From NCBI RefSeq assembly GCF_006438725.1, contig NZ_RCZD01000020.1, positions 1-59,840 of the forward strand: DNA of 59,840 nucleotides, given 5' to 3'. Position numbers and translations under genes: made by a program. Position 1 is the first letter of the stretch, and each line of letters begins with the position of its first letter. The stretch is from Ewingella americana (GTDB taxonomy: Bacteria > Pseudomonadota > Gammaproteobacteria > Enterobacterales > Enterobacteriaceae). This document shows positions 42,314-52,180 of this stretch, piece by piece. The notes under the pieces were generated by a model. The model was not told where the DNA came from. It searched no databases and was given only the letters and a program-made list of their open reading frames with translations.

Positions 42314-45300
42314 ATGAATATAGCAGTAAGGAACGTAGACAAAGTCAGAGTATCACGTGCGGGACACACTTTTCATGAACGGTGGACAGCGCGGCGAGCT
42401 CTTCAGCTTGTGTTCCCGAAGGATAATCTTTTCGCGATAGTGATCGAAGGCCTATCCCCTAACGAAGATCTAAAGCTTGGAAAGGAGGCAGAGGATATAG
42501 CCGACCTTGTTCTTTATTATGGCAATGGAGATACTTTCGAAACCTGCACAGCCCAGCAAATTTTGCAGTTCAAATACAAGGAAGCTTCCGAGCCCGTCAC
42601 ATCATCCTTTCTGAAAAAAACGATCAAGAAATTCGCCGCAACACTGCGAAACTTTAAGGCCAGCATTTCGGATGAAGACATAGCGAAGAAACTGTCATTC
42701 GGGTTCGTGACGAATGCGGAATTTTCTGGTGAGCTTTGGGATGCTATCGCGTGCTTGAAATCGGGTCGCGCACCGGGGTCCAATAGCGCCAAGAAGCAAC
42801 TTGAGTACCTCAAAACCTGGTGCAAGGAAGAGAAGGTCGAAGCGGAGGACATTTTCCTGCTCATCGAGTTTCGCGCTGCAACAAATGATTTGCCTGCGCA
42901 GAACCGATTCTTGCGACGAACAATCAGTGATTGGTCGGCTGACTCAAGCGGACTGGCTGCAAGGAGGCTGTTTGCACTCGTAGAGCTTGTCCGAGAGAAG
43001 TCGCAAATCGAGGGGCAGGGCAAGAATTCTATCAGGCGTGAAGATATCCTCGATGCTCTTGAATGTGATGAGGATCAGTTATTTCCAGCGGATACGCGGT
43101 TTGTTGATGTTGGTGATGTCGTTGAGCGCAGCGCCTTGCAAGATGTCAAAGACGAGATCGAAGCCAGCAATCTTCCCGTATTCCTCCATGCTGACGGCGG
43201 TGTTGGAAAAACTGTCTTCATCCAGAGCCTGACCACATATCTGACAGATACTTTCGAAATCGTGGTGTTCGACTGTTTCGGAGGCGGGTCGTATCGCTCC
43301 GAAGCCCAGGCACGTCACCTTCCTCGGGTTGGCCTTCTGCAAATCGTCAATGAACTGGCGACCCGCGGACTCTGCGATCCACTTTTTCCAACCGACAGCG
43401 ATCAATATGGGTTGATCGAAATTGCCCGCAAGCGTTTCAAGCAGGCGAGCGAGACTGTCAAAAGTCAGTCTTCACTGCAAGGTATACTGGTTGTTTTGGA
43501 CGCAGCAGACAATGCGCAGTTGGAAGCCGAGGCGCGAAATGAAATCGCCTTCCCTAGGCTTCTCCTTGCATCGCTGAGCACAGAACCTATCGAAGGTGTG
43601 AAGCTTCTGCTTACTGCGCGTCCTCACAGGATGGAAAGTGTAATCGGAAAGAGCCAGACGAAGCGTCTCGCGCTCGAACCATTCACGAAGGAGGAAACTT
43701 GGAGCTTTCTTGAAACAAGACGTAAAAATATCACCGATGTAGAATTTTCCGCAGTATTCGCGCGTTCGCAAGGAAATGCCCGCGTCCTTGAGTACCTCGT
43801 CGAAAGTTGGGACTCGCATGTGTCCGGCAATGCGCCGCACAGCGAAATATCCGTCGAAGAATTGATCGCACAAAAATGCGTGAAGATATTCCGGGATCTA
43901 CATATGGCAGGCTGGCTTGAGATCGAGATTCGCGAATTCTTCGCCGCTTTGTCGCTTCTTCCACCGCCCATTCCGTTAACTGAACTTGCTGAGGCTCTGG
44001 GCTGGTCAGAACCGCAAGTCAAAAGCGCGGCATCCGATCTTGCGCCGATGCTTGAGCTGGTCAAACATGGTGCGATTTTTCGCGACGAACCCACTGAAAC
44101 CTATATCAAGGACCACTATGCAAGAGAGGCTGCAGCCCAGCAGTCCATTGCACATAGGCTCCTAACGCGCCAGAAGGATTCAATATATGCTGCAGAAGCG
44201 CTTCCGCATTTCCTTGCGGTAATTGGCGACAGCGACAGAGCTTATCAGCTTGCTGGTTCCGATGAGTTTCCTTCTATGATCGAGACTGAATATGGACGGC
44301 GGAAATTGAAACTTACGCGTCTTTATGCGGCATTCTCGCTTGCCATACGAGACGACAACCTAGACAGAGTACTGAGCTTGACCATGCAACTCTCACAGGT
44401 AGCTTCGGCAAATGCGAGGGGTGATCAGTTTATCCGGCGTTCTCCGGCACTGGCGACGATCCTTGGAGATTCTGATGCCTCTCGCCGCCTGTTCAATGAT
44501 CGATCTGGCTGGCGCGGTGGGCGTGATGCACGTCTGATCGTCGCTTACAGTTTTACCGATGAACTGGACGAAGCGCGCATTCATCAAAACAGGGCCATTG
44601 GGTGGATAAATTGGCATCTTAATAATGATGATGAGACCAAGCGGTTTGACCGCTCGGGGCCGGAGGCATCTGACGTAGCGGCGGTTATGTTCTTGAGTGT
44701 ACTGAAGAACGAGTACTCGTCGTTTAACCGGAATATCCAGATATGGAGTTTCAAGTTTGGACTTTCCGTAATTGAAGAACTGATCACTCTTTGCGCACAA
44801 CACGAAGTCTCGAATGGAAGTGAGGCTTTGCAGACCCTGGCCAAATTCGCAGCATCGAAAAGGTGCCTGTCTCTTACCTTGCAAATTGGTCTCCTGTCTA
44901 AGGAGTGTGGCCTTTCGAAAAGCCAACTCAAGGCTGTTTCGCTAGCGACGAGTTTGCTTTCACAGAGTTACAAGAACAAAGTTCCGGAAGATAACTCCGA
45001 CTATAAAATGGAGCTGCAGGGGGCTATTGCGGGTGCGGCGATGGACTCCTTAATCGTGAATTCAAGGCAGGCCGCGAAGCGGTTGCTCAAGTTATATCGA
45101 CACCGTAGGCCATCAAGCTATGACTATGGCGAACGTCATGGCATTAGCGGGGTTTGGATGTCTGTTCAATCGGCTTGCATCACGGTCTGGGCGTCAGGCA
45201 AAGAGCTGTCTTTTCATCATCTTTTGCCGGAGGAAGTCAAAACAGTGCGAAAGGCAAATTCAATAGCCAACGAAGCTGACTTCAGCGCGTTCCTTGATAG

Positions 45301-48300
45301 CCTCATCGTGACAAGAGACCACAACAAGGGGCGAAAGGGTCTGAAGCCAGAGAAACGCAAGCAGTTTTCCGGGCATGACCGAGAAGACATTGTGAAGGGC
45401 GCAGCCTGCGTCCTGCAGCTAGTTAAACCTCTTGAGGTAGCCCTTCTGTCGAAGGTTACGCTTTCCAATGACGTTCTGGCCGAATTCTTGACTGTCTGGA
45501 AATCTTCGTTGAGACCCGATGTCCACTGGAGAGCTGAAACCGGAAGAGACAATGTTGCGCGACACGTCGGCATTGGACTTGTCAGACTGCTGCTTCGCCA
45601 TTGCGAAACGGTCGAAAAGAAAGAGGCGGAAGAGCTCATAGAAATAATTGGATTGAACCGGTTTTCGCTGGGTGACAAGCTAAGCGTACTCGCTCTTATC
45701 GCTAGGTGCCCCAATCTGTCCGATGTCGCAGGAGCGTACTCCGCGATGATTTCCAGCGACATAGTAAAGGATGACTACATCGAACAACGCGGCGAGTCCT
45801 ACCAGGATTTGGCTGCATCGTTGCTACCGATGAGCATTGGTGAAGCACAAGAGTACTACGCACAAGGTTTGGTTCAACTTGATCAGATGGGTGGTAATGA
45901 CTTCGACTTGATTTACTCCGCCTTGCACTACGCCGCAGAACAGCCTGGAGGGTTTGTGAAGCCGGAGTTCTCGCACCGGCTCATGAACCTTTGTCAGACG
46001 ATCTTCCAGCATGAGCCATCAAAGTTCGGATGGACACTGTTCGGACGTGCCGCCGCTTCATCCATCGGCTTTCCGGCGATATACAAGCTGATACGCTGGG
46101 ATGATCAGGATGTTGTGGATTATTCCTACGGACTTCCACAGCTTGCCTGTTACCTAGCGAAAGCGGGACATCTTGATGCGCGCCGTGCGGCGGTGCTTCT
46201 CACAATATGTGAAGATCATGGCTGGCATGAGTGGCAGGTCGGTAAGGGTTTGCACGATCTGCTTTCGATTGCCAATCCCAAGGAAAAGGCTGCAATCTTC
46301 TCTCTTGTGGCAGAGAAGCTCGATCAAGAGCACAGTTTTGGTGGGTGGGAAGGGCTATGGGAGAGCCTGCTGGGCTGTGTGGATGCCGTTGAAGAGATCA
46401 ATGACGAGAGTTTGCGTGATCATCTCCAAGGTCAGCGGGAAGCTGCGCGACGTAGGCGCGTTATCGAAAATACCAAAAGAAATTATGGTGGGGCGAGCGC
46501 TGAATACGGAGTACAGGAGCGTAGCAAGAAGCAGGATGAACAGGCTCTAAACAAAGCCGTCGCGGCGATTGTTGCCAAATGTGACTTTACATCTGCATCA
46601 TCGGTGGATGCGGCAATTCAAGAAATTGATGCCAGTGATGGGCTGCTGTTCGGTAGCAGAAGTCGCCTGCTAGAGGAACTCCGGACTGCTTGCCCGTATG
46701 ACAAAAGGGTCAAGTTTCTTGAGGCACTTTGTGAGTCTACCGAGCTTGAATTTGATCGCGCACTCGACCTTATAATCGAATGCGTGGAGGTTTGGGGCAA
46801 TAGTTCGGTGCATGCAACGAAGAGCGCACCTGATCTGATCAAGAAGCTTTTTGCATTCAAGGGATCCGAGCTTTTCGAGCTCCACTATTCGGGCATCTCC
46901 AGACACATCCTTCGTCTATCCAAACTCTGCGGCGATCCAAAATTCGTGTTGCAAACTGTTTTAGAAACGGTAGCTAAGGAGCGCCTTGAGCTCGGAGGAG
47001 ACGAATGGCTTCAACTGGCGACCAGTCTATCTCGCCACACTGACCCTTCGACGGCTTTAGATGCTTTTGAGGAATTGCTTTCAAGTTCAGTTGCAAAGGT
47101 TGGTGATGAAATTGGCGAAGGTGAGTATCGCGCTGCGTTCGCAGGCAAGAGTGAAGAAAGTGACGTCCTCGCTGATATCATCTGGCATCTGCTTGGTGAT
47201 AGTGATGCCTTTGTCAGATGGAGTGCCGCACGAAGTCTGAAGGGCATGCTTGATGTCGGATTGACAGAAGATATAGGGTGCTTGCTTGATCGTTTTGATT
47301 CGGTTGATAACTCATCTCTGGCCTCAGATGAGCATCATTTTGCTTTTCTGAATGCACAGCAATGGCTGTTGATGGGATTGGCGCGCGCGGCTCTGCACAA
47401 TGGAGAAAAGCTCAAACCTCTGAGTTCAAAAATTGCAGCGCTAGCAAAGCGAACCGATTTGCACGTGCTCAACAAACTTCATCTTGCCCGATGCCTTAGA
47501 CATATCGAGGGCGATAAATTCATGAGTTCCGAACTGGAGAAACTGTGGATAGATGTTCAAACGCCTCTAAAAGGTATCGTTGAACGCGATGGCTGGCCGG
47601 TCAATAAAGACCGACGAACTGATTTTGATTTTGGATATGAATTTGATAAAACCGATATTCCAAGCTTGGCAAGACTTTTTGATATATCGAAAAATGAAGC
47701 CAGTGATTACATAACCGATGAAGTGATCAAACGTTGGCCAAGTGCAAAAAGCTTTTCCGATTTTCCCGAAACGGTTCGCTACCGTCCCGACGAACAGTTC
47801 GAGACCTATGCTGAACACATTCAACGGCATGCTCGCCTTTTTGCAGCAACCACACTCGTGAAGACCTTGCCCGTGGCACGGCAATGCTATTATTTGGATG
47901 GCCTGAACCCTTGGCAAGAATTCCTACAAGACGAAGATGTTTCGTTTGATGATGGCTCATGGTTATCAGATCATAAAGACTGTGTTCCAGAAGAGGCTCG
48001 GGCATATCTACTCGGCGAGCGCAAAGAAAATCAAGAAACGCTTCTTGGCAAAGAGTCGCTGTTTGCTAAGGTCGGTTTTTCCCAAGACTCGGATGATCAG
48101 TTCCTACCGCTTTACGGTTACTGGACTTCACCGGATGGCGTACATGTCCGTATAGATTCCGCGCTGATTAAGGGGCGTGGTACGGTCGAGCAATGTACAA
48201 AGTTTTCAAGGTCCCCTGATTACGATCTTTGGTTGCCACGTTTTGGTTCAGATGGACGTGTTGATCGCTACACTGCAAATAATCCGTTCAACCCATTAAT

Positions 48301-48727
48301 TTGGGAACCGGAGAAATATCCCATTGGTATTGACGAGGGTGAAGAGTGGGCCGCTCGGGGAGCTAAAGCCCGTCCAAAACTGGGGCTGTCTCTCAACAAG
48401 TTGCTTGGACTGGCCTCCGATGATGATGAACGGCTGTGGCATGACCATACAAATAGACTGGTATTGAAGAGCGGAGTCTGGGGTGAGTGGAGGCAAGAAC
48501 CAGATGCTCGTAGTAAATATCGGGATGAGGGGACTATCCTGTGGGCAGAACGTGACTGGCTCGACGAAGTGCTCAAATCCAGCAAACGAGGCCTCATCTT
48601 CACGCTCAGTTTCTCAAAATACAAATCAAGCGACTCATCTGGCATCCGAGAACGGTATGTAATCTTGAAGCGAGGTGGTGTTTCCCCCCGCATTTGGTAT
48701 GCCAAGAAGGCATCTAAAAGGGCGTAA
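42314..48727 (+). CDS. Giant nuclease-STAND NTPase, Avs-like antiphage protein
   Basis: This 2137-residue protein has an N-terminal PD-(D/E)xK-type nuclease-like domain (about 15-220). Its key region is IEGLSPNEDL, AEDIADLVLYYG (Asp64) and QFKYK (Gln85-x-Lys87), as in DUF4297/Cap4 nucleases. A P-loop STAND module follows: Walker A DGGVGKT (294-300), Walker B ILVVLDAADN (391-400), the arginine-containing LLLTARPHR and a winged-helix-like segment. A very long helical repeat region (about 620-1850) probably forms the sensor. A C-terminal beta-rich domain (WTSPDGVHVRI..., about 1930-2120) ends it. In Avs proteins, binding of a phage protein by the sensor triggers oligomerisation and DNA cutting. 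It is a lone gene, with GC-richer codon use than the neighbours, so clearly transferred. Confidence 0.8.
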   Translation: MNIAVRNVDKVRVSRAGHTFHERWTARRALQLVFPKDNLFAIVIEGLSPNEDLKLGKEAEDIADLVLYYGNGDTFETCTAQQILQFKYKEASEPVTSSFLKKTIKKFAATLRNFKASISDEDIAKKLSFGFVTNAEFSGELWDAIACLKSGRAPGSNSAKKQLEYLKTWCKEEKVEAEDIFLLIEFRAATNDLPAQNRFLRRTISDWSADSSGLAARRLFALVELVREKSQIEGQGKNSIRREDILDALECDEDQLFPADTRFVDVGDVVERSALQDVKDEIEASNLPVFLHADGGVGKTVFIQSLTTYLTDTFEIVVFDCFGGGSYRSEAQARHLPRVGLLQIVNELATRGLCDPLFPTDSDQYGLIEIARKRFKQASETVKSQSSLQGILVVLDAADNAQLEAEARNEIAFPRLLLASLSTEPIEGVKLLLTARPHRMESVIGKSQTKRLALEPFTKEETWSFLETRRKNITDVEFSAVFARSQGNARVLEYLVESWDSHVSGNAPHSEISVEELIAQKCVKIFRDLHMAGWLEIEIREFFAALSLLPPPIPLTELAEALGWSEPQVKSAASDLAPMLELVKHGAIFRDEPTETYIKDHYAREAAAQQSIAHRLLTRQKDSIYAAEALPHFLAVIGDSDRAYQLAGSDEFPSMIETEYGRRKLKLTRLYAAFSLAIRDDNLDRVLSLTMQLSQVASANARGDQFIRRSPALATILGDSDASRRLFNDRSGWRGGRDARLIVAYSFTDELDEARIHQNRAIGWINWHLNNDDETKRFDRSGPEASDVAAVMFLSVLKNEYSSFNRNIQIWSFKFGLSVIEELITLCAQHEVSNGSEALQTLAKFAASKRCLSLTLQIGLLSKECGLSKSQLKAVSLATSLLSQSYKNKVPEDNSDYKMELQGAIAGAAMDSLIVNSRQAAKRLLKLYRHRRPSSYDYGERHGISGVWMSVQSACITVWASGKELSFHHLLPEEVKTVRKANSIANEADFSAFLDSLIVTRDHNKGRKGLKPEKRKQFSGHDREDIVKGAACVLQLVKPLEVALLSKVTLSNDVLAEFLTVWKSSLRPDVHWRAETGRDNVARHVGIGLVRLLLRHCETVEKKEAEELIEIIGLNRFSLGDKLSVLALIARCPNLSDVAGAYSAMISSDIVKDDYIEQRGESYQDLAASLLPMSIGEAQEYYAQGLVQLDQMGGNDFDLIYSALHYAAEQPGGFVKPEFSHRLMNLCQTIFQHEPSKFGWTLFGRAAASSIGFPAIYKLIRWDDQDVVDYSYGLPQLACYLAKAGHLDARRAAVLLTICEDHGWHEWQVGKGLHDLLSIANPKEKAAIFSLVAEKLDQEHSFGGWEGLWESLLGCVDAVEEINDESLRDHLQGQREAARRRRVIENTKRNYGGASAEYGVQERSKKQDEQALNKAVAAIVAKCDFTSASSVDAAIQEIDASDGLLFGSRSRLLEELRTACPYDKRVKFLEALCESTELEFDRALDLIIECVEVWGNSSVHATKSAPDLIKKLFAFKGSELFELHYSGISRHILRLSKLCGDPKFVLQTVLETVAKERLELGGDEWLQLATSLSRHTDPSTALDAFEELLSSSVAKVGDEIGEGEYRAAFAGKSEESDVLADIIWHLLGDSDAFVRWSAARSLKGMLDVGLTEDIGCLLDRFDSVDNSSLASDEHHFAFLNAQQWLLMGLARAALHNGEKLKPLSSKIAALAKRTDLHVLNKLHLARCLRHIEGDKFMSSELEKLWIDVQTPLKGIVERDGWPVNKDRRTDFDFGYEFDKTDIPSLARLFDISKNEASDYITDEVIKRWPSAKSFSDFPETVRYRPDEQFETYAEHIQRHARLFAATTLVKTLPVARQCYYLDGLNPWQEFLQDEDVSFDDGSWLSDHKDCVPEEARAYLLGERKENQETLLGKESLFAKVGFSQDSDDQFLPLYGYWTSPDGVHVRIDSALIKGRGTVEQCTKFSRSPDYDLWLPRFGSDGRVDRYTANNPFNPLIWEPEKYPIGIDEGEEWAARGAKARPKLGLSLNKLLGLASDDDERLWHDHTNRLVLKSGVWGEWRQEPDARSKYRDEGTILWAERDWLDEVLKSSKRGLIFTLSFSKYKSSDSSGIRERYVILKRGGVSPRIWYAKKASKRA

Positions 48728-48862
48728 TAGTTGAGTAATACACTCTTTGCCGTGAGGCGTGGTTGGTTGACTGAAAAAATCTGAACACCTTCTAACCCTG
48801 CAAACAGGAAATGCCGGGTTAGGAGAATTTGCATACACCCGCTTAGGTAAATGACGGTGTTA

Positions 48863-49009
48863 ATGAGCAGCCTCGATAAAATCAAATGAGAATACGAAGA
48901 GCTTTCAAAAATACCGCTTGATTCTGACGCGGCCGCTAAGCGGGATACTTACACTCTATGTATAAATTTTATCGGAAGACGTATTGGCTATTTCAGGAAA
49001 ACATGTTGA
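48863..49009 (+). pseudogene. Decayed small gene with an early stop
   Basis: From the ATG at 48863 a 49-codon frame runs to 49009, broken only by a TGA at codon 9: MSSLDKIK-stop-EYEELSKIPLDSDAAAKRDTY, then TLCINFIGRRIGYFRK. The sequence on both sides of the stop is protein-like and continuous, as if a CAA or similar codon mutated. No family is recognised. The remainder of 48728-49133 shows nothing else. Confidence 0.35.
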
Positions 49010-49133
49010 AAAAGATGTATATCGACGTTAATTTGGTATGAGTAATGATCAGAAAAGAAGGTGGGGAGTGCACCACTTACGGGTGAGGCACCATCTATTA
49101 AATTGTTAGCATTCAATCGTGGAATGTTAGAGT

Positions 49134-49544
49134 ATGGAGTTAAAATTGAGAGACTTTAACAATGGCGGTGACATAAACGTTAGCGGGGATTTTAACGTAA
49201 ATGATAATTCTAAAAGTGAGTTTAAACTCTATATTCATTGCACAAACGAAGAATTACTGGCTGACCGTCCCTTTAGAGCTGAAAACATCAAAATTGAACA
49301 ACGAAAGAAAATTCAGCGCTTGAAGCCTTTCTTTGCTCTTACCGTTTTGTTAGCTTTCGCTGCGGCTATCTGGGCTATGTACAACGGAAAGACTGATCTT
49401 ATTACGATATTGATGGGAGCTGTTTCCGCATTTTTAGGTTATCAATCTTTGATTGCGACCATTGAACCAAATACGTTCCAAAAAGAAGAGCAGGCGGCAG
49501 TGAACGAAATAAGCAAAATATTAAAGCAGCGTCGAGTTGAGTGA
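49134..49544 (+). CDS. Small membrane protein, 136 residues
   Basis: This protein has a Gly/Asn/Asp-rich N-terminus (DFNNGGDINVSGDFNVND, a short beta-strand repeat), a cytosolic linker, then two hydrophobic helices (about 63-82, FFALTVLLAFAAAIWAMY; and about 88-108, LITILMGAVSAFLGYQSLIA) and a charged C-terminus. The ribosome-binding site is weak. It lies between the STAND gene and the TerB/BrxD/BrxHI operon in the defence island. The function is unknown; a small membrane effector is possible. Confidence 0.6.
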   Translation: MELKLRDFNNGGDINVSGDFNVNDNSKSEFKLYIHCTNEELLADRPFRAENIKIEQRKKIQRLKPFFALTVLLAFAAAIWAMYNGKTDLITILMGAVSAFLGYQSLIATIEPNTFQKEEQAAVNEISKILKQRRVE

Positions 49545-49787
49545 TAGCAATGAATGCTAACAAAGTGCTCAAGCAAACAAGTTGCTGAATTCGGCGTTTA
49601 CATGCGTTTTTCGCTCATAGTAGACCGATTGCAGTACACATTGTTCCATTCCATAAAAATATTGGGCATAGCTCACACAATAACAAGTTAATCGTTGGAA
49701 GACAGTTCACCTCAATTGAAAACTTTCATTACATCCCATATATCGATGTAGAGGGCTTCCCTCTTAAACCGTTAAAGGATAACTATC

Positions 49788-49916
49788 ATGGCTATTAAAC
49801 CTGGTCCCAAACCAATTGCTAAATCGACAGGAAAACCTGATAAACGCCGGCGTGATAATAAGGATACTCCGGGTAACACACCGGGGCTAAAACCGAGTAA
49901 ATCTACAGGTAAATAA
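49788..49916 (+). CDS. Tiny Pro/Lys-rich protein, 42 residues
   Basis: A 42-residue frame with a good AAAGGA ribosome-binding site 7 nt before the ATG encodes a basic, disordered peptide with an internal repeat: KPGPKPIAKSTGK near the start and TPGLKPSKSTGK at the end, joined by PDKRRRDNKDTPGN. The repeat and the ribosome-binding site argue that it is a real gene although very short. It is convergent with the TerB/BrxD/BrxHI operon, whose last gene ends 65 bp downstream at 49982. Basic and unstructured, it could bind nucleic acid. The upstream gap 49545-49787 carries a degenerate repeat motif at 49603-49616. Confidence 0.55.
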   Translation: MAIKPGPKPIAKSTGKPDKRRRDNKDTPGNTPGLKPSKSTGK

Positions 49917-49981
49917 AAATATCAGTGAGAAAATAAATTAGGGTGTAAATAATTTCTTTATGCCCTAATTATGAAAATAGA

Positions 49982-52180
49982 TTACAGCATATTGTTCTGT
50001 AGCCAGATCTGCGTGCCTTCTATGTCATACGCCTTTGCCCCATATCCTTTCGTAAGTAGGGACTCCGGCAAATAATCGTCATATTTATCCAGATATTTTT
50101 CTGGAACATCTGCAGCGAGCTCAGACGCTGAAGGTAAGCCCGACAACTGCATTTTTTTTAGCGCATGTTGGACCGATGATAAACTTGCGTGCTCTATCTC
50201 TATAACACCGGCAAATGAACTGGCTTTGAAGCTGCTACGCATGAGCAAGGCCGTTATCGTATTAACGACTTTATCCCCCATCCAGGGGAGAACGTAACTA
50301 CGCTGGCCGTCGGAAATAAAATGGGAGTTTTGCAGATTGTAACGCTTAAAGTTGTTACAGCCTTCTGCAAAGAGGCTTCTGGCGGTGGCATCTGCATAAT
50401 CGACTCTCTTGCTACCTATGGCTATGCGGTAATCATTTTCCTTGTAGATAGCGAGCATCTCCTGGCGAACAATATCATGTACAGACATACCCCCACCACT
50501 AAACTGTGGCGGCTGGCCTCCTTTGGTCGCCTCAACATAGATAACTTTTTTCTCCACCTCGATCTGTGTCACTTTCCAGCGTCGTCCACCGAAGATTATA
50601 TGCTGGTCAGGCAGAAGAGGGGAGTCCACAGGCACTGTGCCAAGGGTTCGGTTTCCTGTGACAATGCGGAATTCTTCTGGAGTATTGAACACAGCGTAAA
50701 ACGTATAATGGTTAGTTAGTTTTTCCCCCTCAGCCCCGATAACCATTTCTCCGCTAGCAAGTTGTGTGAGGAGGCTGTTTGCCCCCATATACTTAAGCAG
50801 ACTTTTGAAATCATTTACGTCAATGTTTCGGAACGGACCGGTCTGACATAATTGCGTCCAAAGTTGATCGGCTCGAACTCCGCCCCATTGTGCGGTGATC
50901 GCAAGAATCTGGTGCAGCAGTGTGGAGTAGTGCATCTGGCGAGTATCTGCTGGTTCGAACCATCGCTTAGAGATCATCAATCTGATCATCGCCATCGACT
51001 GGACAAGCTGCAGCCGCAAGTGATCTACAATGCTGCTGGTTGCGGTAAGTTCTTGTTCAGAGATCAGCATTCTCAGAACCGATGGAGAATCGCGTCGCCC
51101 TGACCGGCCCATACGCTGACGCAAGCTGGAGACGGAATGCGGAGGAGTGACCTGTATAACTGACTGCACCTTACCTATATCAATACCCAGCTCAAGCGTC
51201 ATGGTACAGATTGCTGTTGTGGGCAAATTTCCCTGCTGTAGGCGGGCTTCAAGCGTCTCGCGTAATTCCCTGGACAAGGATCCGTGATGGGGAAAGAATT
51301 CATTCGGAACAACATTTTCCTCACACATGTCGCTCAGCGTCGCCGCAATGCTTTCAGTGCGCTTTCGACTGTTTGCAAAGACTAAATGGGAGTCGCCACG
51401 GCAGAGTCTGAAGATGTCAGCGCAGACCTGTTCTTCTGCTGAGCGTTGAGGTTCTTCTCCCTTTTTAGTCACTGGCTCGAGATAGCCTTTGACCTGCACC
51501 TGCAGTGTGGACGAGCTATTATTGTCTGTCACAGTTTCGCAGGACAATCGCTTATCCGGACGCAACAGTTCAGGCACCTTATCCAGTTCTCCTAACGTAG
51601 CACTCAATGCAACGCGGGGAACCGGATTCGCATGACGTCCCAGCACATGATCAATTCTGTTGAGAAGCGAGAGTAGTTGCATGCCGCGCTCAGAACCAAT
51701 AAAAGCGTGAAACTCATCAATAACAATGTAGGCCACTGGCGAGAACGCCTGTTTGAGCCAGCCCGATGAGTTCATGAGCAAAGACTCAAGTGATTCCGGT
51801 GTAATAAGCAAGATGCCAGACGGGTTAGTGCGGATTTTCTTCTTTACGCTTTGTGGTACATCACCGTGCCAGGGTGTCACCGGCATATCCAACGCCTCGC
51901 CCAGGCTCTCAAGACGACGGTACTGGTCGTTAATCAGCGCCTTAAGTGGGCTGATATAAACAATACCAAACCCGTTAGTGATACCTGCAATTGCTGAACA
52001 GGCAGGCAGAAAGAAAGCCTCTGTTTTACCCGCTGCAGTGCTTGCACTAATTAGCACGTCCCGGTCACGGGCTAAAACTGCCGGGATAGCGCTCTCTTGC
52101 AGGGGCCTTAATGCAGACCAGCCCTGCTTATAAACCCACTTACGAACGCGGGGATCGAGACTATCGTAAGCGCTGCTCAT
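49982..52180 (-). CDS. Lhr-like DEAD/DEAH helicase, BrxHI-like
   Basis: This 732-residue SF2 helicase has Walker A in ISASTAAGKTEAF (about 44-56), DEFH at 155-158 (VIDEFHAF), SATLGE (motif III) and the C-terminal RecA half with HHGSLSRELRETLE, TMTLELGIDIGKV and QRMGRSGRRDS (motif VI). The C-terminal part is a long helical domain with a WRVTQIEVEKK-like barrel seen in Lhr-type helicases. It matches BrxHI of BREX-associated loci. The operon order on the minus strand is TerB-domain gene, BrxD-like gene, then this gene, with a 4-bp overlap to the preceding gene. It is expected to unwind or translocate on DNA with its ATPase partner. Confidence 0.88.
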   Translation of the reverse strand: MSSAYDSLDPRVRKWVYKQGWSALRPLQESAIPAVLARDRDVLISASTAAGKTEAFFLPACSAIAGITNGFGIVYISPLKALINDQYRRLESLGEALDMPVTPWHGDVPQSVKKKIRTNPSGILLITPESLESLLMNSSGWLKQAFSPVAYIVIDEFHAFIGSERGMQLLSLLNRIDHVLGRHANPVPRVALSATLGELDKVPELLRPDKRLSCETVTDNNSSSTLQVQVKGYLEPVTKKGEEPQRSAEEQVCADIFRLCRGDSHLVFANSRKRTESIAATLSDMCEENVVPNEFFPHHGSLSRELRETLEARLQQGNLPTTAICTMTLELGIDIGKVQSVIQVTPPHSVSSLRQRMGRSGRRDSPSVLRMLISEQELTATSSIVDHLRLQLVQSMAMIRLMISKRWFEPADTRQMHYSTLLHQILAITAQWGGVRADQLWTQLCQTGPFRNIDVNDFKSLLKYMGANSLLTQLASGEMVIGAEGEKLTNHYTFYAVFNTPEEFRIVTGNRTLGTVPVDSPLLPDQHIIFGGRRWKVTQIEVEKKVIYVEATKGGQPPQFSGGGMSVHDIVRQEMLAIYKENDYRIAIGSKRVDYADATARSLFAEGCNNFKRYNLQNSHFISDGQRSYVLPWMGDKVVNTITALLMRSSFKASSFAGVIEIEHASLSSVQHALKKMQLSGLPSASELAADVPEKYLDKYDDYLPESLLTKGYGAKAYDIEGTQIWLQNNML

